64,000 nt of DNA from Allobosea lupini (GTDB lineage: Bacteria > Pseudomonadota > Alphaproteobacteria > Rhizobiales > Beijerinckiaceae), in assembly GCF_900109525.1 (NCBI RefSeq), contig NZ_FOAN01000002.1, positions 310,001 to 374,000 on the forward strand, written 5' to 3'. Under the pieces are notes generated by a model. It was not told the origin of the DNA, ran no database searches, and saw only the letters and a list, made by a program, of their open reading frames with translations. Below, piece after piece: positions 17,198-26,478 of this stretch (position 1 is its first letter; each line of letters opens with the position of its first letter). A program made the translations under genes and the position numbers.

Positions 17198-19297
17198 ATG
17201 CGCCTGTTGAGTTTCGCCGTCGCCGCGCTTGCCGTGATCGCGCTCGTGGTCGGCCAGCAAAGCGGCAGCCACGGCATCCTCGGTCTCGGCGCCGTCGGCC
17301 TGCTGCTGGCATTCGCCACTTTCCGGGCTACCGAGATCAGCACCTTCCTGAAAATCTTCTCGGTCATCTTCGCAGTGGAATACGTCGCGACCGGTGCCGG
17401 CGCGGTGCTGGCGCAAGTCGGCTTCTGGCCGGCCGGCTGGCAGGCGATCGCACCGCCGGCGAGCCTGCCGACGACGATCGCCGTCTTCGGCATCCTCGTC
17501 TATGCGATCTCGTTCATCCCGGCGATCCGGCGCATCGCCCGGCTGGCTTCGCCCTATTTCGAGGCGCCGGAAGCGACCACGGCGCAGCTCTGGCCGGTGA
17601 AGCCCTTCTCGATCGGCACGGGCCGCCTCGGCATCGCGCTGCTGGTCTTCCTCGTGGTGCTCAACCAGATCCAGGTCGGCATTTCGCTGCGCCTTTCCTT
17701 CTTCAACCGCGATTTCTACAACGCGATCCAGGAGAAGGACGCGGCGACCTTTTGGTACCAGCTGATCTACGTCTTCAGCGTCTGGGCCGCGATCTTCGTC
17801 ATCTCCAACCTGATCGAGATGATCGCCAACTACACGCTCTTGATCCGCTGGCGCCGCTGGATGGCGGAGAGCTTCAGCGCGGCCTGGCTGCGCAACGCCA
17901 ATCACTACCGGGTCTCGCTCGCCCACACCGCCGACAACCCCGACCAGCGTATCGCCGAAGACACGCGCGCCTTCGTCAACCAGACCTACAGCTTCGCCCT
18001 GCCGCTGCTGACGCAGGTATCGACGCTGGTCTCGTTCTCGATCATCCTCTGGTCGATCCCGGTTGCCAGCGTCGTGCCGGGGACCGAGATCAGCATTCCC
18101 GGCTTCATCTTCTGGATGGCGCTGATCTATTCGGTCGCCGCGACCTGGATCGCCCATCTCATCGGCCGGCCGATGATCGGCCTCGAGTTCGAACAGGAGC
18201 GGCGCGAGGCGAATTTCCGCTATTCGCTGGCCCGCCTGCGCGAATATTCCGAGCAGATCGCCCTGATGCGCGGCGAAACCTCCGAGCAGCGCCACCTCAC
18301 CGAACGCTTCGGCGACATCGTCCAGAACTTCTACCGGCTGGTCTGGGCGCGGGTGCGGCTGACGACCTTCACCCTGTCCTTCGCGCAAGCCAATGTCGTC
18401 GTGCCCTACATCCTGCTCGCGCCGCATTACTTCTCGGGCAAGATCACGCTCGGCATCATGACCCAGGTCGCCTCGGCCTTCGACCGGGTGCAGACGGCGA
18501 TGTCGTTCTTCATCGACCGCTACCAGTCGATCGCCTCCTATGTCGCCTCGATCAACCGCCTCACCACCTTCGAGGCTGCGATCGCCCAGGCGGAAGCGCA
18601 GGGCGCCGGCGGCGCAGACGCCGGGATCGACATCGCGCAGAAGGCCGGCACGGACACGACGATCGAGACGCTGTCGCTCACCCTGCCGAATGGCCAGCCG
18701 ATCGTGAACGCATCCGACCTGACCCTGCCTGCGGGTCATTCGACGCTGGTCGTCGGCCCCTCGGGCTCCGGCAAGTCGACCCTGTTCCGGGCGCTTGCCG
18801 GCATCTGGCCCTTCGGCAAGGGCAAGGTAGCGGCGCCCGCCGGCCAGACCATGTTGCTATTGCCGCAGCGGCCCTATCTGCCGCAGGGATCCCTGCGGGC
18901 GGTGCTGTCCTACCCCGCAGAGCCGAACGCCTTCAGCGATGCCGACATCCGCGCAGCCATGGAGAAGGTCAAGCTCGGCCATCTCACCGATCGGCTCGAT
19001 GAGGTCGACCTCTGGGGCCAGCGCCTCTCCGGCGGCGAGCAGCAGCGGCTCGCGGTCGCCCGTGCGCTGCTGGCCAAGCCCGACTGGCTCTTCCTCGACG
19101 AAGCGACCGCCTCGCTCGACGAAACGCTCGAGAACGAGATCTATGCGATGATCCGGCGCGAACTGCCGCAGACCAGCATCGTCTCGATCGGTCACCGCTC
19201 GACATTGCGCGCTTTGCACGACGGGCTGGTCGCAATGGAAAAGAACGCCGACGGCACCTTCAGCCCGAAGGCGAAGGCCATGGCGGAGGCGAGGTAA
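17198..19297 (+). CDS. ABC transporter, fused permease/ATPase (SbmA/BacA-like, ABC_membrane_2)
   Basis: 699 aa. Three or so extra helices occupy the first 115 residues, then a six-helix SbmA/BacA-like membrane domain (SLRLSFFNRDFYNAIQEKD, then LIRWRRWMAESFSAAWL and ARVRLTTFTLSFAQ). The C-terminal ATPase has Walker A GPSGSGKST at 520-528, signature LSGGEQQR at about 610-617 and Walker B LFLDEA at 631-636, followed by the H-loop SIGHRS. It is a half-transporter that should dimerise in the inner membrane. Relatives move peptides, vitamin B12-like compounds or very-long-chain fatty acids, and BacA-type proteins matter in symbiosis; the substrate here is not predictable. Confidence 0.92.
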   Translation: MRLLSFAVAALAVIALVVGQQSGSHGILGLGAVGLLLAFATFRATEISTFLKIFSVIFAVEYVATGAGAVLAQVGFWPAGWQAIAPPASLPTTIAVFGILVYAISFIPAIRRIARLASPYFEAPEATTAQLWPVKPFSIGTGRLGIALLVFLVVLNQIQVGISLRLSFFNRDFYNAIQEKDAATFWYQLIYVFSVWAAIFVISNLIEMIANYTLLIRWRRWMAESFSAAWLRNANHYRVSLAHTADNPDQRIAEDTRAFVNQTYSFALPLLTQVSTLVSFSIILWSIPVASVVPGTEISIPGFIFWMALIYSVAATWIAHLIGRPMIGLEFEQERREANFRYSLARLREYSEQIALMRGETSEQRHLTERFGDIVQNFYRLVWARVRLTTFTLSFAQANVVVPYILLAPHYFSGKITLGIMTQVASAFDRVQTAMSFFIDRYQSIASYVASINRLTTFEAAIAQAEAQGAGGADAGIDIAQKAGTDTTIETLSLTLPNGQPIVNASDLTLPAGHSTLVVGPSGSGKSTLFRALAGIWPFGKGKVAAPAGQTMLLLPQRPYLPQGSLRAVLSYPAEPNAFSDADIRAAMEKVKLGHLTDRLDEVDLWGQRLSGGEQQRLAVARALLAKPDWLFLDEATASLDETLENEIYAMIRRELPQTSIVSIGHRSTLRALHDGLVAMEKNADGTFSPKAKAMAEAR

Positions 19298-19311
19298 CCA
19301 CAGCGACCTGT

Positions 19312-19455
19312 CCCTCTCCCCTCGCGGGACAGGGTGAAGATGAGGGGTCTCGCAACGCAGGTCGCTGGCCGTGCGTCGTGTGGAGGCGGCCCCCTCCCAA
19401 CCTGAGCGCACCCTCATCCGGCCCTTCGGGCCACCTTCTCGCAAGGGGAGAAGGG
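19312..19455. repeat. Inverted palindromic repeat unit (CCCTCATCC family)
   Basis: Left copy around 19312-19350 (CCCTCTCCCCTCGCGGGA, then GATGAGGGGTC) and right copy around 19411-19455 (CCCTCATCCGGCCC, then GCAAGGGGAGAAGGG) are inverted, imperfect copies of one element. Similar units lie at 22437-22590 and 31104-31254. It fills the convergent gap between the ABC transporter and META genes and may act as a bidirectional transcription stop. Confidence 0.8.
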
Positions 19456-19466
19456 CGGGTGCCGCC

Positions 19467-19946
19467 TCAGATACCGCGGTCGAAGCGGATTTCGCCGGCA
19501 CCCGTCTTGATGACGAGACGGCCTTCGACCAGGTCCCATTGCCGTGCGGTGCGCAGCGCCATCAGATAGCTGCGCTCGAAATCCGCGACGCTCTTGTCGC
19601 AGGCGGCCTTGGTCACCGCGATCGGGCCGACGGCGAAGCCCTGCTGGCGCAGCGGATAGGCCGAGGCCGAAAAGGTGTTGCAGCCGGCAAAGCCGGTGCC
19701 ACGCAGGTTGGAATCGACCTTCAGCGTTGCCTTGAAGCTGTTGATCGGCTTGCCGTTCAGCTGGGTCGCCGTCCAGGAGGCGTCGAACGGAAAATTCTTT
19801 TCCTGCTTCGGCGGCGGAGCGTCCTGCGGCTGCTCACTACGAGACGGCATCTGCTGGCGACGCTGCGCGAGCGCATCGCTCACCAGAACCGGCGACAGGG
19901 AGAGAGCGAGAGCGGCCAGGAGGCCAAGGCGCGACTGCGTATTCAA
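19467..19946 (-). CDS. Secreted META domain-containing protein (HslJ-like)
   Basis: 159 aa with an N-terminal signal peptide (MNTQSRLGLLAALALSLSP, cleavage near DALA-Q at about 27). A short Pro/Gln linker is followed by the META domain: WTATQLNGKPI, RGTGFAGCNTFSASA and VTKAACDKSVADFE, with the two conserved cysteines likely bonded in the periplasm. E. coli HslJ is an outer-membrane-associated relative linked to stress and novobiocin resistance; a precise role is not known. Confidence 0.9.
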   Translation of the reverse strand: MNTQSRLGLLAALALSLSPVLVSDALAQRRQQMPSRSEQPQDAPPPKQEKNFPFDASWTATQLNGKPINSFKATLKVDSNLRGTGFAGCNTFSASAYPLRQQGFAVGPIAVTKAACDKSVADFERSYLMALRTARQWDLVEGRLVIKTGAGEIRFDRGI

Positions 19947-20121
19947 CTGGTCCAGACCCCGATTGGAAAGAGCGACAGCCCGTAGGAGAACCCGATACTT
20001 TCCACTGCACCGATCGTGGTGGCGAGCGCAAGTCTCGATCCCACCGCTTTTGGCACGCCTTGCACCGAAATCGCCTCGCCCGGCCGAACTACCCGGACAT
20101 TGCGTCGGGAATCCGGCGTCT

Positions 20122-20170
20122 GAACATGTTCCGCAAAAGTGGGCACCACTTTTGCGATGAGAACATGTTC
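20122..20170. repeat. Long palindrome with GAACATGTTC ends
   Basis: GAACATGTTC (20122-20131) and GAACATGTTC (20161-20170) bracket an inner stem GCAAAAGTGG / CCACTTTTGC (20133-20142 and 20146-20155). The whole forms a near-perfect hairpin about 49 nt long. Its base composition is much more A/T-rich than its surroundings, which suggests an inserted repetitive element. It sits between the META and hisG genes. Confidence 0.85.
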
Positions 20171-20229
20171 GTCTTTGAGTTTGCGCGAATTCTGTTCGTT
20201 CGGCTGTTACCAGCCGAACGGAAAGCGCG

Positions 20230-21225
20230 TCAGATTCTCGCCAGCAGCCGCTCGATCAGCGGGTTGGAGCGGCGGAAGACATAGTCGAGCGCCCGTACGG
20301 TGATGTCGTCGGCACCGGCCTTGCTCAGCTCCTCGACCAGCGGGAACACCGCCTTGCGCGGGCAGTGCAAGGTGATGACACCTTCACCACTGGCGGTGCC
20401 GAAAGGCAGGCGCGCGCCGAGCCGATGCGCGATCTCGCCGAGCCGCTGGGGCGAGACGGCGTTGAGCACCGCGCGGACCTCGCGCACCGAGCGCGCCTCC
20501 TCCTCGGCCGCGATGCGCGACAGGATGGCGGCGGCGGCATCGCGCGCCTGCTTGCCCCATGGCGCACGTACGGATGCGACGAGATTGGCCTCCGAGGCCA
20601 GGATCACGCCGTCGTCCAGCACCTTCAGCGCATTCGCCGTCAGCGTCGCGCCGGTGGTGGTGATGTCGACGACGATCTCGGCGGTGCCTGCGGCCGGAGC
20701 CCCCTCGGTCGCGCCCAGGCTCTCGACGATGCGGTAGTCGGCGAGGCCGTGATTGGCGAAGAAGCGCCGGGTCAGGTTCACGTATTTGGTGGCGACGCGC
20801 AGCTTACGGCCGGTGCGGGCGCGCATGGTCGCGGCGACGTCGTCGAGATCGGCCATGGTGCGCACATCGATCCAGGCCTGTGGCACGGCGACGACGACAT
20901 TGGCGTGGCCGAAGCCCAGCGGCGCCAGCATGACCATGCTGGCATCGGCATCGGCGACCTGCTCGCGCACGAGGTCCTCGCCGGTGATGCCGAGATGAGC
21001 GGAGCCGGACGAAAGCTGCGCGACGATCTCGGAGGCCGAGAGATAGGCGACCTCGGCCCCGCCGAGCCCGGCGATCTGGCCGCGGTACTCGCGCTGGCCG
21101 CGTGCCTGAACGAAGGAGAGGCCGGCGCGGCCGAAGAAGGCGGTGGCGTTCTCCTGCAGCCGGCCCTTGGAGGGCACTGCGAGAACCAGCGGCGCGTCGT
21201 TGGTCATCTTGTCCGTCCCGCTCAT
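20230..21225 (-). CDS. hisG: ATP phosphoribosyltransferase catalytic subunit HisG
   Basis: 331 aa. First enzyme of histidine synthesis, joining ATP and PRPP. The type II periplasmic-binding-like core has [28 protein letters not shown] and the PRPP loop [18 protein letters not shown]. Its start overlaps the hisZ stop by 4 nt (ATGA), so the two are coupled. The chain is about 100 residues longer than a short-form HisG; the tail ([21 protein letters not shown] divided by short loops) resembles the regulatory C-terminal domain of long-form HisG. Having this tail together with HisZ is unusual and is discussed in the findings. Confidence 0.95.
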   Translation of the reverse strand: MSGTDKMTNDAPLVLAVPSKGRLQENATAFFGRAGLSFVQARGQREYRGQIAGLGGAEVAYLSASEIVAQLSSGSAHLGITGEDLVREQVADADASMVMLAPLGFGHANVVVAVPQAWIDVRTMADLDDVAATMRARTGRKLRVATKYVNLTRRFFANHGLADYRIVESLGATEGAPAAGTAEIVVDITTTGATLTANALKVLDDGVILASEANLVASVRAPWGKQARDAAAAILSRIAAEEEARSVREVRAVLNAVSPQRLGEIAHRLGARLPFGTASGEGVITLHCPRKAVFPLVEELSKAGADDITVRALDYVFRRSNPLIERLLARI

Positions 21226-22328
21226 GCCTTGCCTCCCGCGAGACGATCGAGCCAGAGCGAGGCACCGACGGCCGGCACCGCCGCGGGCGCGCCGAGGCGC
21301 TGCAGCACGCCGTCATAGCGGCCACCGCCGGCGATTGGCTTCAGATCCGGCCGGGCCGGATCGTGCAACTCGAAGATGAAGCCGGTGTAGTAGTCGAGAT
21401 TGCGGGCGAAGCCGGCCGAGAAGGAGATGCTGCCGACATCGACGCCGCGTGCGGCGAGGAAGCCGGTGCGCTCGTCGAAGGCATCGAGCGCGGCGGAGAG
21501 ATCGAGCCCGGCCTCGCCGGCAAGCTTACGGAGGGCGGCGGAGGCGCCGTCCGGATCGCCGCCGATCGCCAGCGCATGCGCGATCACGCCGCTCGCCTCG
21601 CCATTGACCGGATTGTCTCGCTCGGCGGCGCGCGCCAGGAAGCGCTCGGCGATGTCGCCGGCCGAACGGCCGCCGACGGTCGAGATGCCGGCGATCGAGA
21701 GCACGTCCTCGACGAAAGCGCGCGCCGCCTTGGGATCCTGCCCCTCCAGCGCCTTGAGCAGGCCGGCATGGGCATGCTCGACCTCGTTCACAGGCGGCTC
21801 GAGCGCGGCGACGGCGTCGGCGCCCTTGCCTTGCGCCACAGCGCGCATCAGCCGGCGGCGGGCGGCCTGCGGCACGCCGAGCCGATCGAGCAGCGCGGTC
21901 AAAAGCGCGACATCGCCCATCAACAGGCGCGGCCGGCTCAGGCCGAGTGCGGCGGCGGCTTCGACCGTCAGGGCCATGATCTCGGCATCGGCGGCAGCGA
22001 AATCGCTGCGGCCGAAGGATTCGAGGCCGGCCTGGGCGAACTCGCTCGGCTCGTTGGCGCCGCGCATGCGGAAGACCGGGCCGGCATAGGCGTAGGACGC
22101 CGGCTCGCTGGCATGAGCGGCGATATGCGCCAGCGCGACGGGGATGGTGTATTCCGGCCGCAGGCACCATTCGCGCCCGTCATCGTCCTGCGTCAGGAAG
22201 ATGCGGCGGCGGATATCCTCGCCGGAGAGGTCGAGGAAGGGCTCGACGGGCTGCAGGATCGCCGGCTCGGCGCGCCTGTAGCCCTCGCGCTCGAACGGCG
22301 CGATCACGGTCTCGAGCTTTGAGCGCAT
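21222..22328 (-). CDS. hisZ: ATP phosphoribosyltransferase regulatory subunit HisZ
   Basis: 368 aa from ATG at 22328; a GTG three codons earlier is possible. A HisRS-like class II fold without the anticodon-binding domain: [36 protein letters not shown] and the C-terminal [12 protein letters not shown]. HisZ assembles with HisG into the octameric, histidine-sensitive transferase. It is encoded directly upstream of hisG and downstream of hisS on the same strand. A 154-nt inverted repeat element lies between hisS and hisZ. Confidence 0.95.
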   Translation of the reverse strand: MRSKLETVIAPFEREGYRRAEPAILQPVEPFLDLSGEDIRRRIFLTQDDDGREWCLRPEYTIPVALAHIAAHASEPASYAYAGPVFRMRGANEPSEFAQAGLESFGRSDFAAADAEIMALTVEAAAALGLSRPRLLMGDVALLTALLDRLGVPQAARRRLMRAVAQGKGADAVAALEPPVNEVEHAHAGLLKALEGQDPKAARAFVEDVLSIAGISTVGGRSAGDIAERFLARAAERDNPVNGEASGVIAHALAIGGDPDGASAALRKLAGEAGLDLSAALDAFDERTGFLAARGVDVGSISFSAGFARNLDYYTGFIFELHDPARPDLKPIAGGGRYDGVLQRLGAPAAVPAVGASLWLDRLAGGKA

Positions 22329-22436
22329 GGCCGGCACTTTACAAAAACCCTGTTGCGGCGCCGTCCTAGCAGGGACGCCCGCGATTTTCGACGGTTTTTA
22401 GGGAATTGGGTGAACGGGAATCCGGAGACCGCCCTT

Positions 22437-22590
22437 CCCTTCTCCCCTTGCGGGAGAAGGTGGCTCGGCGAAGCCGAGACGGATGAGGGGTCGCGCCACA
22501 TTCCAGAAGGAGCGAGTGGAGCGCCACGGAACAAGCGCAGCGCGACCCCTCATCCGCCTGCCGGCACCTTCTCCCGCAAGGGGAGAAGGG
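22437..22590. repeat. Large inverted repeat between hisS and hisZ
   Basis: Left arm from 22437 (CCCTTCTCCCCTTGCGGG, AGAAGGTG, spacer, GGATGAGGGGTCGCGC) and right arm ending at 22590 are near-exact inverted copies of roughly 50 bp, each containing its own small hairpin. The right end lies 2 nt from the hisS stop codon. The structure could terminate or stabilise hisS transcripts and separate hisS from hisZG expression. Confidence 0.85.
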
Positions 22591-22592
22591 AG

Positions 22593-24176
22593 CTAGCGAT
22601 GTCGCGCCAACACCCGCTTCACCTCTTCGACCAACTCGGCCACCGGCACGGAGAATTGCGCCTGCGCCTGGCGCTCCTTGTGCTCGGCCGAGTCCTTGAC
22701 GTCGCGGCCCGCTGCAGCGAGTTCGGCGCCGAGGATCAGGTCCTTGATCACCACCGTGCCGGCCTCGCGCTCCGAGGAACCCTGAATGATTGCGCAGACG
22801 GCGCCGCGGCGGTCGGCATATTTCATCTGGGCGTTGAAGCCGGAGGAGCCGAGATAGAGATCGGCCCGGCAGAGCGCCCTGCCATGCTCGTCCTTGGCCT
22901 GCCGAAGCTGCGCGACGAAAGCCTGATAGGCCGGCATGAACTCCGGCGATTTGTTGTCCATCGCGGTGACGACGACGAGCGGCAATTCGTTCTTCTGGTC
23001 GACGATCGGCGACTTCACCGCCTTCAGCGCCGAATAGAGCCGGGAGACGCCGATCGAGAAGCCGGTCGCCGGCACGGGCTCGGGCCGGAAGCGGCCGACG
23101 AGGCCGTCGTAGCGCCCGCCGCCCGCGACCGAGCCGAAGCGGACGACCTGTCCGTCCTCATTGGTGACCGGGAAGGTCAGCTCCACCTCGTAGACCGGGC
23201 CAGTGTAGTATTCGAGACCGCGGACGACGGAGGGGTCGATGCGGATGCGACCGCGATCATAACCCGCTGCTTCGACGAGCTTCGCAATCTGCTCAAGCTC
23301 GGAAATTCCAGCCGCCGCCGTTTCATTATTTCCGAAATGAGTACGCATACCGCCGAGCACGCCCTTGTTGGTTTCGACGAATTTGCCGCCACCAACCTCT
23401 TGCAACTCCGTGACTTCCCCACTCTGAAGCGCAGCCAGCGAGAGCACCATGTCGGCGTCGTCTTCACTCAGACCCGCCCCCTTGGTGAAATCCCCGCTCT
23501 CGTCCTTGCGACCCTCGCCAAGCAGCAGGCGCACACCCTCGGGTCCGAACTTGTCGAGCTTGTCGATGGCGCGCAGCACCGTCAGCCGGCGGCCGGCATT
23601 CTCCTCGCCGCCGAGGCCGATCGCCTCCATCACCCCGTCGAGCACTTTTCGGTTGTTGACCTTGACGACATAGTCGCCGCGCTTGATGCCGAGCTTCTCC
23701 ATCGTGTCGGCGGCGAGCATGCAGATCTCGGCATCGCCGGCGACCGTGCCACTCCCGACGATGTCGGCATCGAACTGCATGAACTGGCGGAAGCGTCCCG
23801 GGCCCGGCTTCTCATTGCGGAAGACATAGCCGGCGCGGTAGCTGCGATAGGGTTTTGGCAGCGCGTCGTAATTCTCGGCGACATAGCGGGCGAGCGGCGC
23901 CGTCAGGTCATAGCGCAGCGAGAGCCACTGCTCGTCATCGTCCTGGAAGGAGAAGACGCCCTCGTTGGGCCGGTCCTGGTCCGGCAGGAATTTGCCGAGC
24001 GCGTCGGTGTATTCGACGAAGGGCGTCTCGACCGGATCGAAGCCGTAGAGCGAGAAGCTCTCGCGGATCACGGCGAGCATGCGCTCGGTAGCGGCGACAT
24101 CGGCCGGGCCGCGATCGACGAAACCGCGCGGCTGGCGGGCCTTCAGCTTGGCAGGGGCGGACTTGTCGGCGGACAT
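22593..24176 (-). CDS. hisS: Histidyl-tRNA synthetase
   Basis: 527 aa, the longer alphaproteobacterial form. Class II motifs are present: motif 2 [20 protein letters not shown], the histidine-binding [12 protein letters not shown] and motif 3 [16 protein letters not shown]. The C-terminal part ([18 protein letters not shown] onward) is the anticodon-binding domain. It charges tRNA-His in the cytoplasm. It is first in the reverse-strand series hisS-hisZ-hisG. About 230 nt (23270-23500), coding for an insertion between the catalytic motifs, look less G/C-biased at third positions than the rest. Confidence 0.96.
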   Translation of the reverse strand: MSADKSAPAKLKARQPRGFVDRGPADVAATERMLAVIRESFSLYGFDPVETPFVEYTDALGKFLPDQDRPNEGVFSFQDDDEQWLSLRYDLTAPLARYVAENYDALPKPYRSYRAGYVFRNEKPGPGRFRQFMQFDADIVGSGTVAGDAEICMLAADTMEKLGIKRGDYVVKVNNRKVLDGVMEAIGLGGEENAGRRLTVLRAIDKLDKFGPEGVRLLLGEGRKDESGDFTKGAGLSEDDADMVLSLAALQSGEVTELQEVGGGKFVETNKGVLGGMRTHFGNNETAAAGISELEQIAKLVEAAGYDRGRIRIDPSVVRGLEYYTGPVYEVELTFPVTNEDGQVVRFGSVAGGGRYDGLVGRFRPEPVPATGFSIGVSRLYSALKAVKSPIVDQKNELPLVVVTAMDNKSPEFMPAYQAFVAQLRQAKDEHGRALCRADLYLGSSGFNAQMKYADRRGAVCAIIQGSSEREAGTVVIKDLILGAELAAAGRDVKDSAEHKERQAQAQFSVPVAELVEEVKRVLARHR

Positions 24177-24335
24177 GGCGGGGAACTCGGTAAGTCAATG
24201 CTGATCGATGTCCGAGCGGGTTAGACCGGACCGCCGCTTGGGGCAAGCACGGCCGCGCAATCCGGCTAGGCGCATCATTCGCGGGCCGCTGCGACGGCAC
24301 TCGCCCTCGCAGGGTCACCAGCCATAAGCAGGATC

Positions 24336-25463
24336 TCAGCGACGGAACGCCCGGCAGCGCGCATCGAAGGCGGCGAAAACCTCTTCGCTGTTGGATATGT
24401 CGAAAACGGCCTCGCGCGGCCTGCCGCCGCGATCCATGCGGCCGCTCACGACGAAGCGCTGGCCGCGTGCGAGCTGGTCGCGCGCGCCGGGCGAAAGCGT
24501 CGCCATGCCATTGAATTCGCCATCGCTGAACACGAGGCCCTCGTCCGCGCCTCCGACTTCCCAGCGCTGCGGGCGCCCGTCGATCGAGACCGGCGTCGGC
24601 GAGTTCGAGATCGACCAGTTGCCGGGCGGCAGGAACCAGTTGCTGATGTCAACGCCACCCTTCGAACCCTTGCTGCAACTGAGCGAGAGGCTGAAAGCCC
24701 GGTCATTCGAGCTGATCGAGATGTCGACCTGGACTTTCGTCGGCTGGGTCAGCCGCCAGCGCGAGGGCTTGCGCGGAGCGGCCGGCGGAGTTTCCGCCGC
24801 CGGCTTTGGTTCGCTCGCCGCAGCCGGTGGCTGCTCGGCCGCATGCTTCGGCTGGCTGGCGCCAGCAGCGGGTGGCTCGTCGACCTTCGGGACTTCGGCT
24901 GGCTTTGCCGGGCTGTCGGGGGATCGCAGCAGAGCATCGACAGGCTCGGCCGCGACGGGAGCTGGCTGCGGAGCAACGGGTGTGGCGGGATTGGGAACCG
25001 GAGCTGGAGCCGGGACAGCCACTGCCTTTGGCGCCGGGGGACCGTCGACGAGCGTGGCCGACACCAGTTTGACGATCCGGCCGGCCGCTCCGCACGCGAC
25101 AGACCTGATCTTGAGGCGGGCACCCTTGCGGAACAGGTCGTCGAACGCGGCCTGCAGACGGGCATAGGCTGCGCGATCCCTGATGTCGTAGGCCGCGGGC
25201 AGATTGATGTAGCTGTCGTCATAGGGGGGCTCGTTGAATGTGAAGCCTTGCAGCTCGCCCTTCTCGACCGCGCGGTCGACGACCTGCCCCGTGCCTGTGC
25301 CGCGGACACAGCCGGAGCCGGTCGGCAGACCGGTGATCGCGACGACGCGCCCGGTCTGGTCCCTGTCGATCCGAATCTGTGCGGCTGCCGGTGTCGCCGC
25401 GGCAGCAGAAAGCAGGGTGAGAGATGCCAAAGCGACGAAACGCGAGCTGAGACAATCCGTCAT
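24336..25463 (-). CDS. Secreted protein of unknown function with Pro/Ala-rich linker
   Basis: 375 aa from ATG at 25463 (two more ATG/TTG codons lie just upstream). A signal peptide (about 1-28, ending ATPAAAQ) precedes a globular region with two cysteines (GSGCVRGTG, RSVACGAAG). A long Pro/Ala/Glu linker (about 140-225) follows, then a beta-rich C-terminal domain with two more cysteines (SLSCSKGSKGG, DARCRAFRR). No family was recognised. It should be periplasmic or cell-surface. A perfect palindrome lies 45 nt upstream of the start (25508-25530). Confidence 0.75.
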   Translation of the reverse strand: MTDCLSSRFVALASLTLLSAAAATPAAAQIRIDRDQTGRVVAITGLPTGSGCVRGTGTGQVVDRAVEKGELQGFTFNEPPYDDSYINLPAAYDIRDRAAYARLQAAFDDLFRKGARLKIRSVACGAAGRIVKLVSATLVDGPPAPKAVAVPAPAPVPNPATPVAPQPAPVAAEPVDALLRSPDSPAKPAEVPKVDEPPAAGASQPKHAAEQPPAAASEPKPAAETPPAAPRKPSRWRLTQPTKVQVDISISSNDRAFSLSLSCSKGSKGGVDISNWFLPPGNWSISNSPTPVSIDGRPQRWEVGGADEGLVFSDGEFNGMATLSPGARDQLARGQRFVVSGRMDRGGRPREAVFDISNSEEVFAAFDARCRAFRR

Positions 25464-25507
25464 GGGCATCAATTCCGTTGCGGCATGGAAAGGATAGAGG
25501 CACTCCG

Positions 25508-25530
25508 GCCAATATTAAGATGATATTGGC
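25508..25530. promoter_or_regulatory. Perfect palindrome upstream of the secreted unknown
   Basis: GCCAATAT (25508-25515), 7 nt, ATATTGGC (25523-25530). It is the only A/T-rich stretch in this gap, lying between the LysR stop (25560) and the start of the secreted protein (25463). It has operator-like dimensions, though a hairpin ending the LysR transcript is an alternative. Confidence 0.5.
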
Positions 25531-25559
25531 GGCCACGATCCTCCCGACGCAAGCGCTTT

Positions 25560-26465
25560 CTACAACGCCAATCCTTCATCCCAGTACGGAGTCGCCCCGT
25601 AAAGCTCGGCGAGATAATCGACGAAGGCGCGGACCTTATGCTCCATGTGCCGACGGCTCGGATAGACCGCGTAGACCGCGACGCGCTTGCCGACCGAATA
25701 GGCCGGCAGCACCCGCGCCAGGGCGCCCGATTTCAGCTCCGGCCCGACATCCCAGGTCGAGCGCAGTGCGATGCCAACGCCCGCCAATAGAGCCTCGCGC
25801 ACGACTTCGCTGGAATTGGTGCGCAGCTGGCCGTTGATCTTGACCGTCACCTGGCCCTCCGGTCCGTCGAGACGCCATTGGTCGGCGTTGTGGGCGATGA
25901 GGGTGTGGCGCGCGAGGTCTTCGATCGTCCCGGGGATGCCGCGGGCGGCGAGGTAGCCCGGCGTCGCGCAAAGCACGCGGTGGTTCGGCGCCAGCCGCTT
26001 CGCCACCAGGCTGGAATCGCGCAAGTCTGCGATCCGGATCGCGACGTCGAAGCCGTCGGCGACGATGTCCACGAAGGCGTCGCTGAGGATCAGCTCGACA
26101 TTCACCGCCTGGTTGGCGTCGAGGAAGGGCTTGAGATGCGGCGCGACATGCATCCGCCCGAACGAGGTCGGCGCCGAGACGCGCAGGGTGCCGCGGGCCT
26201 GCCCTGTGCCGCTGGCGACCCAGGCCTCCGCCTCCTCGATCGAGCCGAGGATCGAGACGACGCGCTCATAGAAGCCCTGGCCGGCTTCTGTCAGCGAGAG
26301 TTGCCGGGTGGTGCGCTGGAGCAGGCGCACGCCGAGCCGGTCCTCCAGGCGGCGGATGCGCTTGGAAATGACGGCCGGCGAGAGATTGAGTTCGCGTGCG
26401 GCGGCGGACATGCTCCTGGCGGTGACGACATGGGCGAAGACGTCGAGGTCGCCGAATCTGTCCAT
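25560..26465 (-). CDS. LysR family regulator, divergent from glcDEF
   Basis: 301 aa from ATG at 26465, the start that gives the standard LysR beginning (MDRFGDLDVFAHVVTARSMS). The winged HTH has SAAARELNLSPAVISKRIRR, then a type 2 periplasmic-binding effector domain (GTLRVSAPTSFGRMHV, VDIVADGFDVAIRIADLRDS). This is the CrgA/DmlR-like branch. It diverges from glcD with 113 nt between, so regulation of glycolate oxidase is likely, replacing the GntR-type GlcC of E. coli (inference). Confidence 0.93.
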   Translation of the reverse strand: MDRFGDLDVFAHVVTARSMSAAARELNLSPAVISKRIRRLEDRLGVRLLQRTTRQLSLTEAGQGFYERVVSILGSIEEAEAWVASGTGQARGTLRVSAPTSFGRMHVAPHLKPFLDANQAVNVELILSDAFVDIVADGFDVAIRIADLRDSSLVAKRLAPNHRVLCATPGYLAARGIPGTIEDLARHTLIAHNADQWRLDGPEGQVTVKINGQLRTNSSEVVREALLAGVGIALRSTWDVGPELKSGALARVLPAYSVGKRVAVYAVYPSRRHMEHKVRAFVDYLAELYGATPYWDEGLAL

Positions 26466-26478
26466 GCGTCCACCATCT

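Noticed and set aside
19943..20149. 68-codon reverse-strand open frame upstream of the META gene, including part of a palindrome.
   Set aside because: Part of it is coded by a repeat element, and no ribosome site or homologous pattern is seen.
20122..20170. The GAACATGTTC hairpin as a LexA (SOS) box for hisG or the META gene.
   Set aside because: It is too long and too symmetrical for a LexA site, sits downstream of hisG, and looks like a repeat element. Kept only as a repeat, with a test suggested.
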